Shown here: one piece after another, positions 15,101 through 24,676 of the stretch | How positions within the stretch are numbered: the first letter of the stretch is position 1 | Layout: every line of letters starts with the position of its first letter | Origin: Agromyces ramosus | GTDB taxonomy: Bacteria > Actinomycetota > Actinomycetes > Actinomycetales > Microbacteriaceae | DNA: 64,000 bases | Direction: 5' to 3' | Assembly (NCBI RefSeq): GCF_004216665.1 | Contig: NZ_SGWY01000004.1 | Coordinates: forward strand, 186,001 to 250,000 | Notes under the pieces: generated by a model | Databases searched by the model: none | Seen by the model: the letters and a program-made list of their open reading frames with translations, nothing else | Told to the model about the DNA's origin: nothing | Made by a program: the position numbers and the translations under genes

Positions 15101-16531
15101 TCAGGCGTCGCGCGTCGCCCACCATTCGCGCAGGCGCTCCGCCGCGGCATCCGGCCCGATCGGGCCCTCGTCGAGCCGCACCTCGAGCAGGTAGCGGTAG
15201 GCCTCGCCGACGACCGGCCCCGGCTTCACGTCGAGCAGGGCCATGATCTGCTGCCCGTCGAGCTCGGGGCGCACGGCCGCGAGCTCCTCCTCCTCGGCGA
15301 GCACGGCGATGCGCTCCTCGAGGTCGTCGTAGGCGAAGCCGAGGCGGTCGGCCTTGCGGCGGTTGCGCGTCGTGACATCCGCCCGAGTGAGGATGTGCAG
15401 CCGCTCGAGCTGGTCGCCGGCGTCACGCACGTAGCGACGCACGGCCGAGTCGGTCCACGTGGCATCCGCGTACCCGAAGAACCGCAGGTGCAGCTCGATG
15501 AGGCGGGAGACGGCCGCGATCGTGTCGTTGTCGAACCGCAGGGCCCGCAGGCGCCTGCGGGCGAGCTTGGCACCCACGGCGTCGTGGTGGTGGAACGACA
15601 CCGCCCCGCCCGGCTCGAGCCTGCGCGTGGCCGGCTTGCCGATGTCGTGCAGCAGCGCCGCGAGGCGGAGGACGAGGTCGGGGGAGTCGAGGTTGCCGCG
15701 CGACACCTCGTAGTCGATCGCCTGGTCGAGCACCGTGAGCGAGTGCTCGTAGACGTCCTTGTGATGGTGGTGCTCGTCGACCTCGAGCCGCAGGGCGGGG
15801 ATCTCGGGGAGCACGCGCTCGGCCAGCCCCGAGTCCACGAGCAGGCGGATGCCGCCGCGCGGCGCCGCGGTGAGCAGCAGCTTCGACAGCTCGTCGCGCA
15901 CGCGCTCGGCGGAGATGCGGTCGATCTCGGGTGCCAGCGCGGTCATCGCCGCACGCGTGCCCGCTTCGACGTCGAAGCCGAGCTGGGCCGAGAACCGGGC
16001 GGCGCGCAGCATCCGCAGCGGGTCGTCGCCGAACGACTGCTCGGGAGCGGCCGGCGTTCGCAGGGTCTTGGCGAGCAGGTCCTCCACGCCGCCGGACGGG
16101 TCGACCAGGGTCAGCTGCGGGAGCCGCAGTGCGAGCGCGTTCACGGTGAAGTCGCGGCGCGTGAGGTCGTGCTCCAGGCTGGAGCCGAAGACGACCTCGG
16201 GCTTTCGCGAGTCGCCGTCGTAGGAGTCGGCGCGGTACGTGGTGATCTCGACGGTCTCGCCGGCGATCTTCGCGCCGATCGTGCCGAACGCCCGGCCGAT
16301 GTCCCAGTGCGCCTCGGCGATCGGCTTCACGATCGCGAGGATCTCGTCGGGTGTGGCATCCGTGGTGAAGTCGAGGTCGTTGGTGCCACGGCCGAGGAAC
16401 GCATCGCGGACCGGGCCGCCGACGAGGGCCAGCTCGTGTCCCGACGACGCGAATGCCGCGGCCAGCGTCGCGACGGTCGGCGAAGCGGCCAGCTCGCCCA
16501 GCCGGTCGAGGGCCGCCGCGACACTCTGCAT
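15101..16531 (-). CDS. cca: CCA tRNA nucleotidyltransferase
   Basis: Adds or repairs the 3'-terminal CCA of tRNAs; needed here because neither tRNA gene in the window encodes CCA. It has 476 residues. The nucleotidyltransferase head has LVGGPVRDAFLGR and the catalytic carboxylates in NDLDFTTDA (Asp52, Asp54), then RRDFTVNALAL and the RNA-binding FGDDPLRMLRAARF. The C-terminal half contains an HD domain (LLHDIGKP, DEHHHHKDVYEHSL). Length and HD domain match the actinobacterial enzymes (PcnA-like). A TAACAT -10 element sits seven bases ahead of the ATG. Confidence 0.95.
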   Translation of the reverse strand: MQSVAAALDRLGELAASPTVATLAAAFASSGHELALVGGPVRDAFLGRGTNDLDFTTDATPDEILAIVKPIAEAHWDIGRAFGTIGAKIAGETVEITTYRADSYDGDSRKPEVVFGSSLEHDLTRRDFTVNALALRLPQLTLVDPSGGVEDLLAKTLRTPAAPEQSFGDDPLRMLRAARFSAQLGFDVEAGTRAAMTALAPEIDRISAERVRDELSKLLLTAAPRGGIRLLVDSGLAERVLPEIPALRLEVDEHHHHKDVYEHSLTVLDQAIDYEVSRGNLDSPDLVLRLAALLHDIGKPATRRLEPGGAVSFHHHDAVGAKLARRRLRALRFDNDTIAAVSRLIELHLRFFGYADATWTDSAVRRYVRDAGDQLERLHILTRADVTTRNRRKADRLGFAYDDLEERIAVLAEEEELAAVRPELDGQQIMALLDVKPGPVVGEAYRYLLEVRLDEGPIGPDAAAERLREWWATRDA

Positions 16532-16538
16532 GCCCCCT

Positions 16539-16609
16539 ATGTTAAGCGGGCCCGCGACGAACCCCCGCTGTGGACGCCGAGCGGATGCCTCGAGCCCACG
16601 CCGTAGAAT
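16539..16609. promoter_or_regulatory. Compact divergent promoter pair for cca and the DUF6049 gene
   Basis: The 85-base spacer between the two start codons carries TAACAT on the minus strand (16544 to 16539) seven bases before the cca ATG, and TAGAAT on the plus strand (16604-16609) seven bases before the ATG at 16617. Both transcripts should be leaderless. The two promoters share the spacer for their -35 regions. Confidence 0.5.
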
Positions 16610-16616
16610 CGCCTGC

Positions 16617-18986
16617 ATGGTGGCCGAGTCGAACCCTGCGCGTCGCCGCGCCGACTCCTCCCCCCGACTCCCTCGACGTCGTCTCCGCCTGGCGCTGGCC
16701 GCGCTCGGCCTGGCCGCGCTCACCGGTGCGGCGGCGGCCCCGCTCGCTGCGAGCGCAGGCGTCGACCCGGGCGCCGGCCAGCAGGCCGCATGGGCTGCGG
16801 GCAGCCACGCAGGGTCGCATGCCGTCGGCGGAATGTCACCGGCCGGCTCGAGACAGGCCGCCGACGACGAGGAGAGCGGCCTCCGGGTGCGGGTCGCACC
16901 GACGATCGCGACGAGCCTCTCCTTCGGAGCGCCCGTGGCCGTCTCGGTCGAGATCGAGAACGCCACCGGCGAGGCGCTGGCCGCGGGCGTCGTGCGGCTG
17001 GTGCGCTCGGGTTCGGCGATCGACGACCAGGCCGCGCTCGACGACTGGCTCGCCCCCGACCTCGAGGGAACCACCGGCATCACGTCGTCGAACGTGCCGC
17101 TCGCCGAGAGCGAGTCGCGCAGCCTCGCCGCCGGCGGCGCCACCGTCGTCGCCTTCACCGTGCCCGGTGAGGCCTTCGCCGAACTCGACGGTTCTCCCGT
17201 CGTCGGCCTCGGCGCAGAGCTCCTCGTCGGCGACACCGTGGTCGCCGCCGGCACGTCGGCGTACGCGAATGCCGATGTCCCGGCATCCGGCTCGGTCGCC
17301 GTGGCACTCGCCGCCCCACTCACCGTGCCCACGTCCGGCGGGGCCGCCGGTCTCATCGACGCCGGCCAGCTCGAGAACTGGACGGGCCCCACCGGGCTCC
17401 TCACGCGCCAGCTCGACGCGCTGGCCGGGCGACGCGTGGCGATCGGCATCGACCCGCGCATCATCGCCTCCATCCGCGCACTCGGCACCACTGCGCCGGC
17501 ATCCGCCCTCTCCTGGCTCCAGCGCCTCGCCGACGTGCCGAACGAGGTCTTCCCGCTCGCGTACGCCGACGCCGACCTGGCCGTGCAGGCGCAGCTCGGC
17601 CTGCCGGCACTCCTCACTCCGACGTCGTTCTCCGATGCGCTCGACCCCGCGAACTTCGCCGCCGGCGCCGGCAATGGCGTCGACACGGGCGGCGGCGAAT
17701 CGGCGCCGGCCACCGACGAGCCCGTCGAGCCGGAGCCGACGCCCGGCGAGGTACCGACGACCGAGGAACTGCTCGAGTGGCCGTACACGCGCACCGACCT
17801 CGCCTGGCCGGCCGACGACACGGTCGCCGCGGGCAACCTCGCCTACTTCGACGCCGCCGGCCTCACGACCGCGCTCCTCGCGCCGGGCAACGTCGAGCCG
17901 GTCGACGGGCCGGCGTCGGCGTCGGCGACGATCGACGGATCCACGGCACTGGTTGCGGATGCCGGGCTCAACGCGCCGCTCCGAGCGGCATCCGAGGCCT
18001 CGACCGACACCGAATGGCGCGAAGCGACCGGCGAGCTGCTGGCCGAACTCGCGCTCGACGCCGGCGCTTCGCGCACGACCGTGCTCGCCACCTTCGACCG
18101 TGGCGCCACCTCGCAGACGGCCCGCGTCTCGGCCCTCATCGACGCGATCGGCGGATCGGGCTGGTCCTCGCTCGCCGGCCTGTCCGAGGCCATCGGCGCC
18201 CCGCCCGAGTCCCGGATGCTGATCGACGAGCCCGAGTCCGACGAGCGCCGCAGCCAGGTCGCGCGCATGGTCGAGTCCGAGGCCCAGGTCACGGAGTTCG
18301 CGACCGTCCTCGCTGACGAGCGGCTGCTCACCGGGCCCACGAGGCGCGAGCTCATGTCGCTGCTCGACGTCGCCTGGCTCGACGATCGCGAGGCGTGGAA
18401 CGCCGCGGTCGCCGACTGGCTCGTCACGCAACGCGGGGTGCTCGGCAGCGTCTCCGTCGTGCCGAGCAGCACGATCAACGTGGTCTCGACCGAGACCGGC
18501 GTGCCCACGACGATCGAGAACGACCTGCCCTACCCCGTGACGGTCGTGGTCGACGTGTCCCCCTCGAACGGACGGCTCATCGTCGAGGAGCGGGTCGAGC
18601 AGACCGTGGAGCCCGAGTCGCGCTCCACCGTTCGGGTGCCGGTCGCCGCGGGTGTCGGAAACGGCGAGGTGACCCTCGAGGTCTCGCTGACGTCTCCCAC
18701 CGGCGTGCCGATCGGCACTCCCGTCGAGATCCCCGCCAACGTGCAGGCCGACTGGGAGGGCCTCGGAGCCGCGGTGCTCGCGGCGATCGCGATCCTCGTG
18801 TTCGGCATCGGCGTCTGGCGCAACATCCGCCGCCGGCGACGCGAGCGGGCGGCGGCCGCGGCGGCCGCGGCGGACGCGGCCGACGACTCGGTGACCGGCG
18901 ACGCCCCTGTCCCGGCGGCCGACTCGGTCCACGGAGACGCCCATGCGACGGATGACGACGCCCCGAGGGAACCCGCGCGTGACTGA
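16617..18986 (+). CDS. DUF6049 family exported membrane-anchored protein
   Basis: A 789-residue protein with an N-terminal signal segment (RLALAALGLAALTGAAAAPLAASAG), a long extracytoplasmic region and a C-terminal membrane helix (LGAAVLAAIAILVFGIGVWRNI split by its edge) followed by a basic and Ala/Asp-rich cytoplasmic tail. The ectodomain begins with an Ig-like strand pattern (LSFGAPVAVSVEIENATGE), has a central region with RQLDALAGRRVAIGIDPRI and FPLAYADADLA, and ends with another beta domain (NDLPYPVTVVVDVSP). This is the actinobacterial protein conserved directly upstream of murJ; a role in envelope assembly is inferred only from that linkage. Its last codons overlap murJ. Confidence 0.85.
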   Translation: MVAESNPARRRADSSPRLPRRRLRLALAALGLAALTGAAAAPLAASAGVDPGAGQQAAWAAGSHAGSHAVGGMSPAGSRQAADDEESGLRVRVAPTIATSLSFGAPVAVSVEIENATGEALAAGVVRLVRSGSAIDDQAALDDWLAPDLEGTTGITSSNVPLAESESRSLAAGGATVVAFTVPGEAFAELDGSPVVGLGAELLVGDTVVAAGTSAYANADVPASGSVAVALAAPLTVPTSGGAAGLIDAGQLENWTGPTGLLTRQLDALAGRRVAIGIDPRIIASIRALGTTAPASALSWLQRLADVPNEVFPLAYADADLAVQAQLGLPALLTPTSFSDALDPANFAAGAGNGVDTGGGESAPATDEPVEPEPTPGEVPTTEELLEWPYTRTDLAWPADDTVAAGNLAYFDAAGLTTALLAPGNVEPVDGPASASATIDGSTALVADAGLNAPLRAASEASTDTEWREATGELLAELALDAGASRTTVLATFDRGATSQTARVSALIDAIGGSGWSSLAGLSEAIGAPPESRMLIDEPESDERRSQVARMVESEAQVTEFATVLADERLLTGPTRRELMSLLDVAWLDDREAWNAAVADWLVTQRGVLGSVSVVPSSTINVVSTETGVPTTIENDLPYPVTVVVDVSPSNGRLIVEERVEQTVEPESRSTVRVPVAAGVGNGEVTLEVSLTSPTGVPIGTPVEIPANVQADWEGLGAAVLAAIAILVFGIGVWRNIRRRRRERAAAAAAAADAADDSVTGDAPVPAADSVHGDAHATDDDAPREPARD

Positions 18987-20604
18987 CGCCGACCGCATCG
19001 GCCGCGCCAGCGCCTTCCTCGCATCCGGCACGATCGTGTCGCGCATGCTCGGGTTCGTGAAGGCGATCATCGTCGCGGCGACCATCGGCGTCGTGGGATC
19101 CGCGGGCGCCGACGCGTTCGCGGTCGCCAACGGGCTCCCGAACACGGTGTACGTCATCGTCGCGGGCGGCGTGCTGAGCGCGGTGCTCGTGCCGCAGATC
19201 GTGCGAGCCGGAGCGCACGCCGACGGCGGCAGCGCCTACATCAACAAGCTCCTCACCGTCGCCCTCGTCATCCTCGCCGTGGCGACGGTCGCGGCGACGG
19301 CACTGGCGCCGCTCCTGACGCTCCTCTACGGCGCAACGCTGCCACGCGAGACCCTCGAGCTCGCGATCGCATTCGCCTGGTGGTGCCTGCCGCAGATCTT
19401 CTTCTACGGCCTCTACACATTGCTCGGCGAGGTGCTCAACGCGCGGCGCAGCTTCGGGCCCTTCACGTGGGTGCCGGTGCTCAACAACGTGGTGGCGATC
19501 GCCGGCCTGCTCGTGTTCGCGTCGCTGTTCGGCGTCGACCCCGACGGTGCGCGACCAGCGGATGCCTGGACACCCGCGATGATCGCCGTGCTCGCCGGCT
19601 CGGCGACCGCCGGCATCGCCGCGCAGGCGCTCATCCTCTTCTGGTTCTGGCGCCGGATCGGGCTGCGGTACCGCCCCGACTTCGCCTGGCGCGGCGTTGG
19701 CCTCGGCACGGCGGGCCGGATGGCCGGCTGGACGTTCGGGATGCTGCTGCTCACCACGTTCGCCGGGATCGTGCAGACGCAGGTGCTCGGCACGGCGTCC
19801 GGTCAGAACGCCTCCGTGGCGGCCGTCGACTACGCGTGGCTGATCTTCATGCTTCCGCACTCGGTGATCACGGTGTCGATCGCGACCGCGTACTTCACGC
19901 GCATGAGCGAGCACGCCGCCGGTGACGACCTCGGTCGGGTCCGTGACGACGTCTCCAGCGCCATCCGCGGGATCACGCTCATCATCAACCTCGCGGCCGC
20001 GGTGCTCCTCGTGATCGCCTACCCGTTCGCGGCGGTCTTCGAGACCGCCAGCTACGCGGACACCGCGGCGCTCGGCAACGTCGTGATCGCATTCACGCTC
20101 GGGCTGGTGCCCTTCTCGGTGCTGTTCGTCGTGCAACGCACCTTCTACGCGCTCGGCGACACCCGCACGCCCTTCCGCTTCACGCTCTTCCAGGTCGTGG
20201 TGTTCACCGCCGGCGCGTTCGCCTGCCTCGCGCTGCCGAAAGACCTTCTGGCGGCCGGCATCGCGCTCGTCACCACGATCGCGTGCATCGCCCAGTTGAC
20301 CGTGGCCGCCTGGCTCCTGCGGCGTCGCCTCGGCACGCTCGACGGAGGGCGCATCGCCCGAGGCTTCGGCAGGTCGTTCGCCGCACTCGTGCTCCCCCTG
20401 GCCGCCGGCATCGGACTGCTGGTGCTGCTCGGCGGCACGGTGGAGGGTGGATTCGCGGTCTCGGGGATCCTCGGCGCCGTCGTCACCATGGCGGTCATCG
20501 GCGTCGCCATGTCGGTCCTGTACTTCGCGGGCCTCTGGCTGCTCCGCTCGCCGGAGCTGCGCGGATTCGCCGAGCCGGTGCTCCGGCGTTTCGGGCGCGG
20601 CTGA
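18979..20604 (+). CDS. murJ: Lipid II flippase MurJ
   Basis: Moves the peptidoglycan precursor lipid II across the membrane (MOP superfamily). The protein has about 541 residues and roughly 14 hydrophobic helices, beginning GRASAFLASGTIVSRMLGFVKA, with the family-typical RMLGF, GLPNTVYVIVAGGVLSAVLVPQ split over two segments and AWWCLPQIFFYGLYTLLGE. I prefer the GTG at 18979, which overlaps the stop of the upstream gene, over an ATG at 18943 deep inside it. There is no C-terminal kinase-like domain of the mycobacterial MviN type. Confidence 0.93.
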   Translation: MTDADRIGRASAFLASGTIVSRMLGFVKAIIVAATIGVVGSAGADAFAVANGLPNTVYVIVAGGVLSAVLVPQIVRAGAHADGGSAYINKLLTVALVILAVATVAATALAPLLTLLYGATLPRETLELAIAFAWWCLPQIFFYGLYTLLGEVLNARRSFGPFTWVPVLNNVVAIAGLLVFASLFGVDPDGARPADAWTPAMIAVLAGSATAGIAAQALILFWFWRRIGLRYRPDFAWRGVGLGTAGRMAGWTFGMLLLTTFAGIVQTQVLGTASGQNASVAAVDYAWLIFMLPHSVITVSIATAYFTRMSEHAAGDDLGRVRDDVSSAIRGITLIINLAAAVLLVIAYPFAAVFETASYADTAALGNVVIAFTLGLVPFSVLFVVQRTFYALGDTRTPFRFTLFQVVVFTAGAFACLALPKDLLAAGIALVTTIACIAQLTVAAWLLRRRLGTLDGGRIARGFGRSFAALVLPLAAGIGLLVLLGGTVEGGFAVSGILGAVVTMAVIGVAMSVLYFAGLWLLRSPELRGFAEPVLRRFGRG

Positions 20605-20671
20605 GCAGGCGGCCACGCCGAGGCATCCGTTACACACGGGCATCGCGGGGACCGCCGGAATAGCCGACGCC

Positions 20672-20677
20672 TAGACT
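20672..20677 (+). promoter_or_regulatory. Candidate -10 element for trxB-trxA
   Basis: TAGACT fits TANNNT and lies 65 bases before the trxB start, in the 138-base spacer after murJ. Confidence 0.4.
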
Positions 20678-20742
20678 GTGTTGACTCACACGTGACATCC
20701 GGAACTCGGATGCCACACGCACGAGAACCAGAGGGAGTTGCG

Positions 20743-21750
20743 TTGCGCGACATCATCATCATCGGTTCGGGGCCGGCCGGATTCACGGCCGCGATCTACG
20801 CCGCCCGCGCAGAGCTCAAGCCCCTCCTCATCGCCAGCTCCGTCGAGATCGGCGGCGAGCTGATGAACACGACCGAGGTCGAGAACTACCCCGGGTTCCC
20901 CGAGGGCATCATGGGCCCCGACCTGATGGCGAAGTTCCAGGCGCAGGCCGAGCGGTTCGGCACCGAGGTCGTCTACGACGATGTCGTGGAACTCGACCTC
21001 GACGGCCCCGTCAAGCGTGTGAAGCTCGGCAACGGCGAGACCCACGAGGCCGCAGCGCTCATCTATGCGACCGGTTCCGCGTACCGCAAGCTCGGCCTTC
21101 CCGAGGAGGAGATCCTCTCGGGCCACGGTCTCTCGTGGTGCGCGACGTGCGATGGCTTCTTCTTCCGCCAGAAGACCATCGCGGTCATCGGCGGCGGTGA
21201 CTCCGCGATGGAGGAGGCGACGTTCCTCACCCGCTTCGCCGACAAGGTCTACGTGATCCACCGCCGCGACTCGCTCAAGGCGTCGAAGATCATGCAGCAG
21301 CGCGCGTTCGACAACGAGAAGATCGAGTTCATCTGGAACGCCGAGGTCACCGCCATCCACGGCGCGACCGCGGTGACGGGCGTGACGCTGCGCGACACGG
21401 TCACCGGCGAGGAGCGCGGACTCGACCTCGACGGCCTGTTCGTCGCGATCGGCAATGACCCGCGCACGCACCTCGTGCACGGCAAGCTCGAGCTCACCCG
21501 CGAGGGCACCATCGCGGTCGACGGCCGCTCGTCGCGCACCTCGGTCGCCGGCGTCTTCGCTGCCGGCGACGTGATCGATCCGTTCTACCGGCAGGCAGTG
21601 ACGGCAGCGGGCTCGGGCACCGTCGCGGCCCTCGATGCGGAGCACTACCTGGCCGCGCTCGAGGGCGCGGCCTCGCCCGAGATCGCCGAGATCGAGGCGG
21701 AGGCGATCGAAGAGGCCGTGGCCATCGAGAACTTCGCCCGCACGAGCTGA
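20743..21750 (+). CDS. trxB: Thioredoxin-disulfide reductase
   Basis: NADPH-dependent flavoenzyme that reduces thioredoxin. About 335 residues: FAD-binding IIIIGSGPAGFTAAIYAARA at the N-terminus, redox-active CATC at residues 133-136, NADPH-binding GGGDSAMEEATFL, and VFAAGDVIDPFYRQ near the end. I place the start at a TTG (20743) because AGAGGGAG lies five bases upstream and the protein then begins directly at the FAD strand; the frame extends upstream to 20692 but adds an unlikely leader. It is followed after 55 bases by trxA, the usual operon. Confidence 0.95.
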   Translation: MRDIIIIGSGPAGFTAAIYAARAELKPLLIASSVEIGGELMNTTEVENYPGFPEGIMGPDLMAKFQAQAERFGTEVVYDDVVELDLDGPVKRVKLGNGETHEAAALIYATGSAYRKLGLPEEEILSGHGLSWCATCDGFFFRQKTIAVIGGGDSAMEEATFLTRFADKVYVIHRRDSLKASKIMQQRAFDNEKIEFIWNAEVTAIHGATAVTGVTLRDTVTGEERGLDLDGLFVAIGNDPRTHLVHGKLELTREGTIAVDGRSSRTSVAGVFAAGDVIDPFYRQAVTAAGSGTVAALDAEHYLAALEGAASPEIAEIEAEAIEEAVAIENFARTS

Positions 21751-21805
21751 GCGTCGTCACCGACGCGTCCCCGACATCCGGTTCACCCAGAAGGAGAGAA
21801 ACACA

Positions 21806-22129
21806 ATGACTGCACGCGCAGTGAACGAGGCCACCTTCGAGCAGGAGGTCCTCAACAACGACAAGACCGTGCTCGTGGACTTCTGGGCCGAATGGTGCGG
21901 CCCGTGTCGCATGGTGAGCCCGATCCTCGACCAGATCGCGACCGAGCACTCCGAGAAGCTCGACATCGTCAAGCTGAACGTCGACGAGAACCCGCAGCTC
22001 GCGATGAAGTACCAGATCACCGCAATCCCGGCGTTCAAGGTCTTCGAGAAGGGCGAGGTCGTGAAGACCGTCATCGGCGCCAAGCCGAAGCCCGCACTCG
22101 AGGCCGACCTCGCCGCCTACATCTCGTAG
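21806..22129 (+). CDS. trxA: Thioredoxin
   Basis: 107-residue disulfide reductase partner of TrxB, with the canonical WCGPC active site in FWAEWCGPCRMVSPILD, the cis-Pro loop AIPAF and the C-terminal AKPKPALEADLAAYI helix. AAGGAG is eight bases ahead of the ATG. It ends in a strong terminator. Confidence 0.98.
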   Translation: MTARAVNEATFEQEVLNNDKTVLVDFWAEWCGPCRMVSPILDQIATEHSEKLDIVKLNVDENPQLAMKYQITAIPAFKVFEKGEVVKTVIGAKPKPALEADLAAYIS

Positions 22130-22148
22130 TCGGCCGCCTCGCACACGC

Positions 22149-22190
22149 AGAGACCCGCCCGGCACACGCCGGGCGGGTCTCTCGCGTTTC
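22149..22190 (+). terminator. Rho-independent terminator after trxA
   Basis: AGAGACCCGCCCGGC and its exact complement (15 pairs) flank an ACAC loop and are followed by CGCGTTTC. It lies 20 bases after the trxA stop. Confidence 0.9.
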
Positions 22191-22264
22191 CGGGTCCGCG
22201 AGGGCTCCGGATGCCGCGTCCCGCACGCCCCGTCATCTCGGACGGGCCGCCCGAACCCAGCAAC

Positions 22265-22270
22265 TAGCAT
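22265..22270 (+). promoter_or_regulatory. Candidate -10 element for the aminotransferase gene
   Basis: TAGCAT fits TANNNT and would give a leader of about 20 bases containing GGAAGCGAA before the GTG at 22298. Confidence 0.4.
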
Positions 22271-22297
22271 GAATACCCTGAGCAGAACGGAAGCGAA

Positions 22298-23620
22298 GTG
22301 ACCTCTGACGGCGTCCCCCAGCGGACCGGCAACAATCTCGACCCCTGGTACGCGAATTACGCCGAGCGAGCCGCCGGGCTCTCCGCCTCCGAGGTCCGAG
22401 CCCTCTTCGCCGTCGCCTCCCGCCCCGAGGTCGTCTCCCTCGCCGGCGGCATGCCGTTCGTCTCCGCGCTCCCGCAGGAGCTCATCGTCTCGTCGATGGA
22501 GCGCGTGATGCGCACGCAGGGTCCGACGGCCCTGCAATACGGCTCCGGCCAGGGCATCCCCGCGTTGCGCGAGCAGATCCTCGACGTCATGGCGCTCGAG
22601 GGCATCCGGGGTTCCGTCGACAACGTCGTCACCGCGACCGGCTCGCAGCAGGCGCTCGACCTGGTGGCGAAGCTGTTCATCGACCCGGGCGACGTGATAC
22701 TCGCCGAATCGCCCAGCTATGTCGGCGCGCTCGGGGTCTTCCGCTCGTACCAGGCGAGCGTGGTGCACGTCGCCATGGACGACGACGGGCTCATTCCCGA
22801 AGCACTGCGGCAGACCATCGCGCATCTGCGCGGCCAGGGACGGCGCATCAAGTTCCTCTACACGATCCCGAACTTCCACAACCCGGCCGGTGTCACGCTG
22901 TCGGCGTCGCGACGACCCGAGATCCTCGAGATCTGCCGCGCCAACGAGATCCTCGTGCTCGAGGACAACCCCTACGGCCTGCTGCACTTCGACGAGCCGG
23001 CGCCGAATGCGCTCCGCTCGCTCGACGAGGAGCACGTGATCTACCTGGGCTCGTTCTCGAAGACGCTCGCCCCCGGTTTCCGCGTCGGTTGGGCACTCGC
23101 CCCGCACGCGATCCGCGAGAAGCTCATCCTCGCCGCCGAGTCGGCGATCCTCTCGCCGAGCTCGTTCAGCCAGCTCGTCGTGTCGGAGTACCTGTCGAGC
23201 ACCGACTGGCGCGCGCAGATCGACACGTTCCGCGGCGTATACCGCGAGCGGAAGGACGCCATGATCGAGGCGTTGGGGGAGTACCTGCCGCAGCTGCGGT
23301 GGACGAACCCCAACGGCGGCTTCTACGTGTGGGTCACGATGCCCGACGTGCTCGATTCGAAGCAGATGCTCCCACGCGCCGTCAAGGAACTCGTGGCGTA
23401 CACGCCGGGCACCGCCTTCTTCGCCGACGGTCGCGGACGACACGCGATGCGGCTGTCGTTCTGCTACCCGACACCCGACGCCATCCGAGTCGGCATCAGA
23501 CGACTCGCTACGGTCGTCAACGGCGAGCTCGATCTTCTCGACACGTTCGCGGGCACGGGCACCCTGCAGCTCCCCCCGAGCGCCGACTTCGACTCCGCCC
23601 CGCCGTCCGACCTCAAGTAG
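22298..23620 (+). CDS. PLP-dependent class I aminotransferase
   Basis: A 440-residue fold-type I aminotransferase related to 2-aminoadipate/kynurenine aminotransferases and the catalytic half of MocR proteins, but without the GntR DNA-binding domain. Motifs are SLAGGMPFVSALP, YGSGQGIPALREQI, TGSQQALDL, TIPNFHNPAGVTLS, EDNPYGLLHFDE and the PLP lysine in LGSFSKTLAPGFRVGW (Lys255). The amino-donor specificity is not predictable. The gene is conserved beside parB in many actinobacteria and here precedes a D-Ala ligase-like gene by 17 bases. Confidence 0.9.
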   Translation: MTSDGVPQRTGNNLDPWYANYAERAAGLSASEVRALFAVASRPEVVSLAGGMPFVSALPQELIVSSMERVMRTQGPTALQYGSGQGIPALREQILDVMALEGIRGSVDNVVTATGSQQALDLVAKLFIDPGDVILAESPSYVGALGVFRSYQASVVHVAMDDDGLIPEALRQTIAHLRGQGRRIKFLYTIPNFHNPAGVTLSASRRPEILEICRANEILVLEDNPYGLLHFDEPAPNALRSLDEEHVIYLGSFSKTLAPGFRVGWALAPHAIREKLILAAESAILSPSSFSQLVVSEYLSSTDWRAQIDTFRGVYRERKDAMIEALGEYLPQLRWTNPNGGFYVWVTMPDVLDSKQMLPRAVKELVAYTPGTAFFADGRGRHAMRLSFCYPTPDAIRVGIRRLATVVNGELDLLDTFAGTGTLQLPPSADFDSAPPSDLK

Positions 23621-23637
23621 TGGAGAAACCCCTGATC

Positions 23638-24597
23638 ATGAGTGATTCACGTGGCCTGTACGTCGTCGTGCTGGCGGGCGGCATCTCACACGAGCGCGAC
23701 GTCTCGCTCCGTTCCGGACGGCGCGTCGCCGATGCGCTGATCGAGGCGGGCCACCGGGTGGTGCTCCGCGATCCTGATGCCGGGCTGCTTCCGTTCCTTG
23801 ACGAGGAGCGGCCCGATGTCGTGTTCCCGGCGTTGCACGGTTCGAGCGGCGAGGACGGGTCGCTGCTCGACCTGCTGCGGGCCCTCGGGGTGCCGACGGT
23901 CGGCTCGACCGGTGCCGCCGCGCGTCGCGCCTGGTCGAAGCCCGTCGCGAGCTCGCTCGTGGCCGAGGCGGGCCTGTCGATCCCCGAGTCGATCGTGCTC
24001 TCGCACGAGGCGTTCCGTGAACTGGGCGCCGCGAGCGTGCTCCGAGTGGTGCGAGGCGGGCTCGAGGGCGACCTGGTCGTCAAGCCCGGGTCGGGCGGAT
24101 CCGCGCAGGGCGTGACGATCGTCGACGACACGAACGACCTGCCGCGCGCGATGGTGGAGGCGTTCACGTACGACGATGTCGCCGTGGTCGAGCGACGCGT
24201 GGTGGGAACCGAGATCACCGTCGCCGTCGTCGACACCGGCGACGGGCCGCGCGCGCTCACGCCGGTCGAGATCGAACCGACCTCCGGCGTCTACGGTTTC
24301 CAGGCACGGTACAACGCGGGGGAGACGACCTTCTACGCCCCGTCGCGCCTCGACGACGACGTGGCAGCCGTCGTGTCGGATGCCGCGGTGCTCGCGCATC
24401 GCACGCTCGGGTTGCGCGACCTCTCCCGCGTCGACTTCATCGTGGATTCGTCGGGCAGGCCGTGGTTCCTCGAGGCGAACGTCATCCCCGGACTCACCGA
24501 GACGTCGTTGGTCCCGCTCGCGATCGAGGCGTCGGGTACCGACGCGCCGACCGTCTACGGAGGACTCGTTCGCTCGGCGGCGGCACGCGCGTCCTGA
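23638..24597 (+). CDS. D-alanine-D-alanine ligase family protein (ATP-grasp)
   Basis: A 319-residue ATP-grasp ligase of the Ddl type. It shows VLAGGISHERDVSLRSGRRV at the N-terminus, FPALHGSSGEDGSLLDLL (the Glu that binds the first D-Ala), the ATP-binding strand DLVVKPGSGGSAQGV and the metal-binding VDFIVDSSGRPWFLEANVIPG split over two strands. It is shorter than main Ddl enzymes (~350) and lies outside any mur cluster, so it may be a second, accessory ligase. It overlaps no other gene and faces parB. The ATG at 23638 has a weak GGAG 12 bases upstream. Confidence 0.85.
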   Translation: MSDSRGLYVVVLAGGISHERDVSLRSGRRVADALIEAGHRVVLRDPDAGLLPFLDEERPDVVFPALHGSSGEDGSLLDLLRALGVPTVGSTGAAARRAWSKPVASSLVAEAGLSIPESIVLSHEAFRELGAASVLRVVRGGLEGDLVVKPGSGGSAQGVTIVDDTNDLPRAMVEAFTYDDVAVVERRVVGTEITVAVVDTGDGPRALTPVEIEPTSGVYGFQARYNAGETTFYAPSRLDDDVAAVVSDAAVLAHRTLGLRDLSRVDFIVDSSGRPWFLEANVIPGLTETSLVPLAIEASGTDAPTVYGGLVRSAAARAS

Positions 24598-24676
24598 CTC
24601 CGTGGATCGACGGTCGATGGCGTGTTGAGCGCGCCTGCTTCGGTTCGTCAGGAACGATCCTGAGCGCGACCTCGCG

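Noticed and set aside
16836..19157. Very long open frames antisense to the DUF6049 gene, pbpA/rodA/pstP and gyrA
   Set aside because: High GC content keeps antisense frames open; they lack domains, starts and proper codon bias, and the sense genes are clear.
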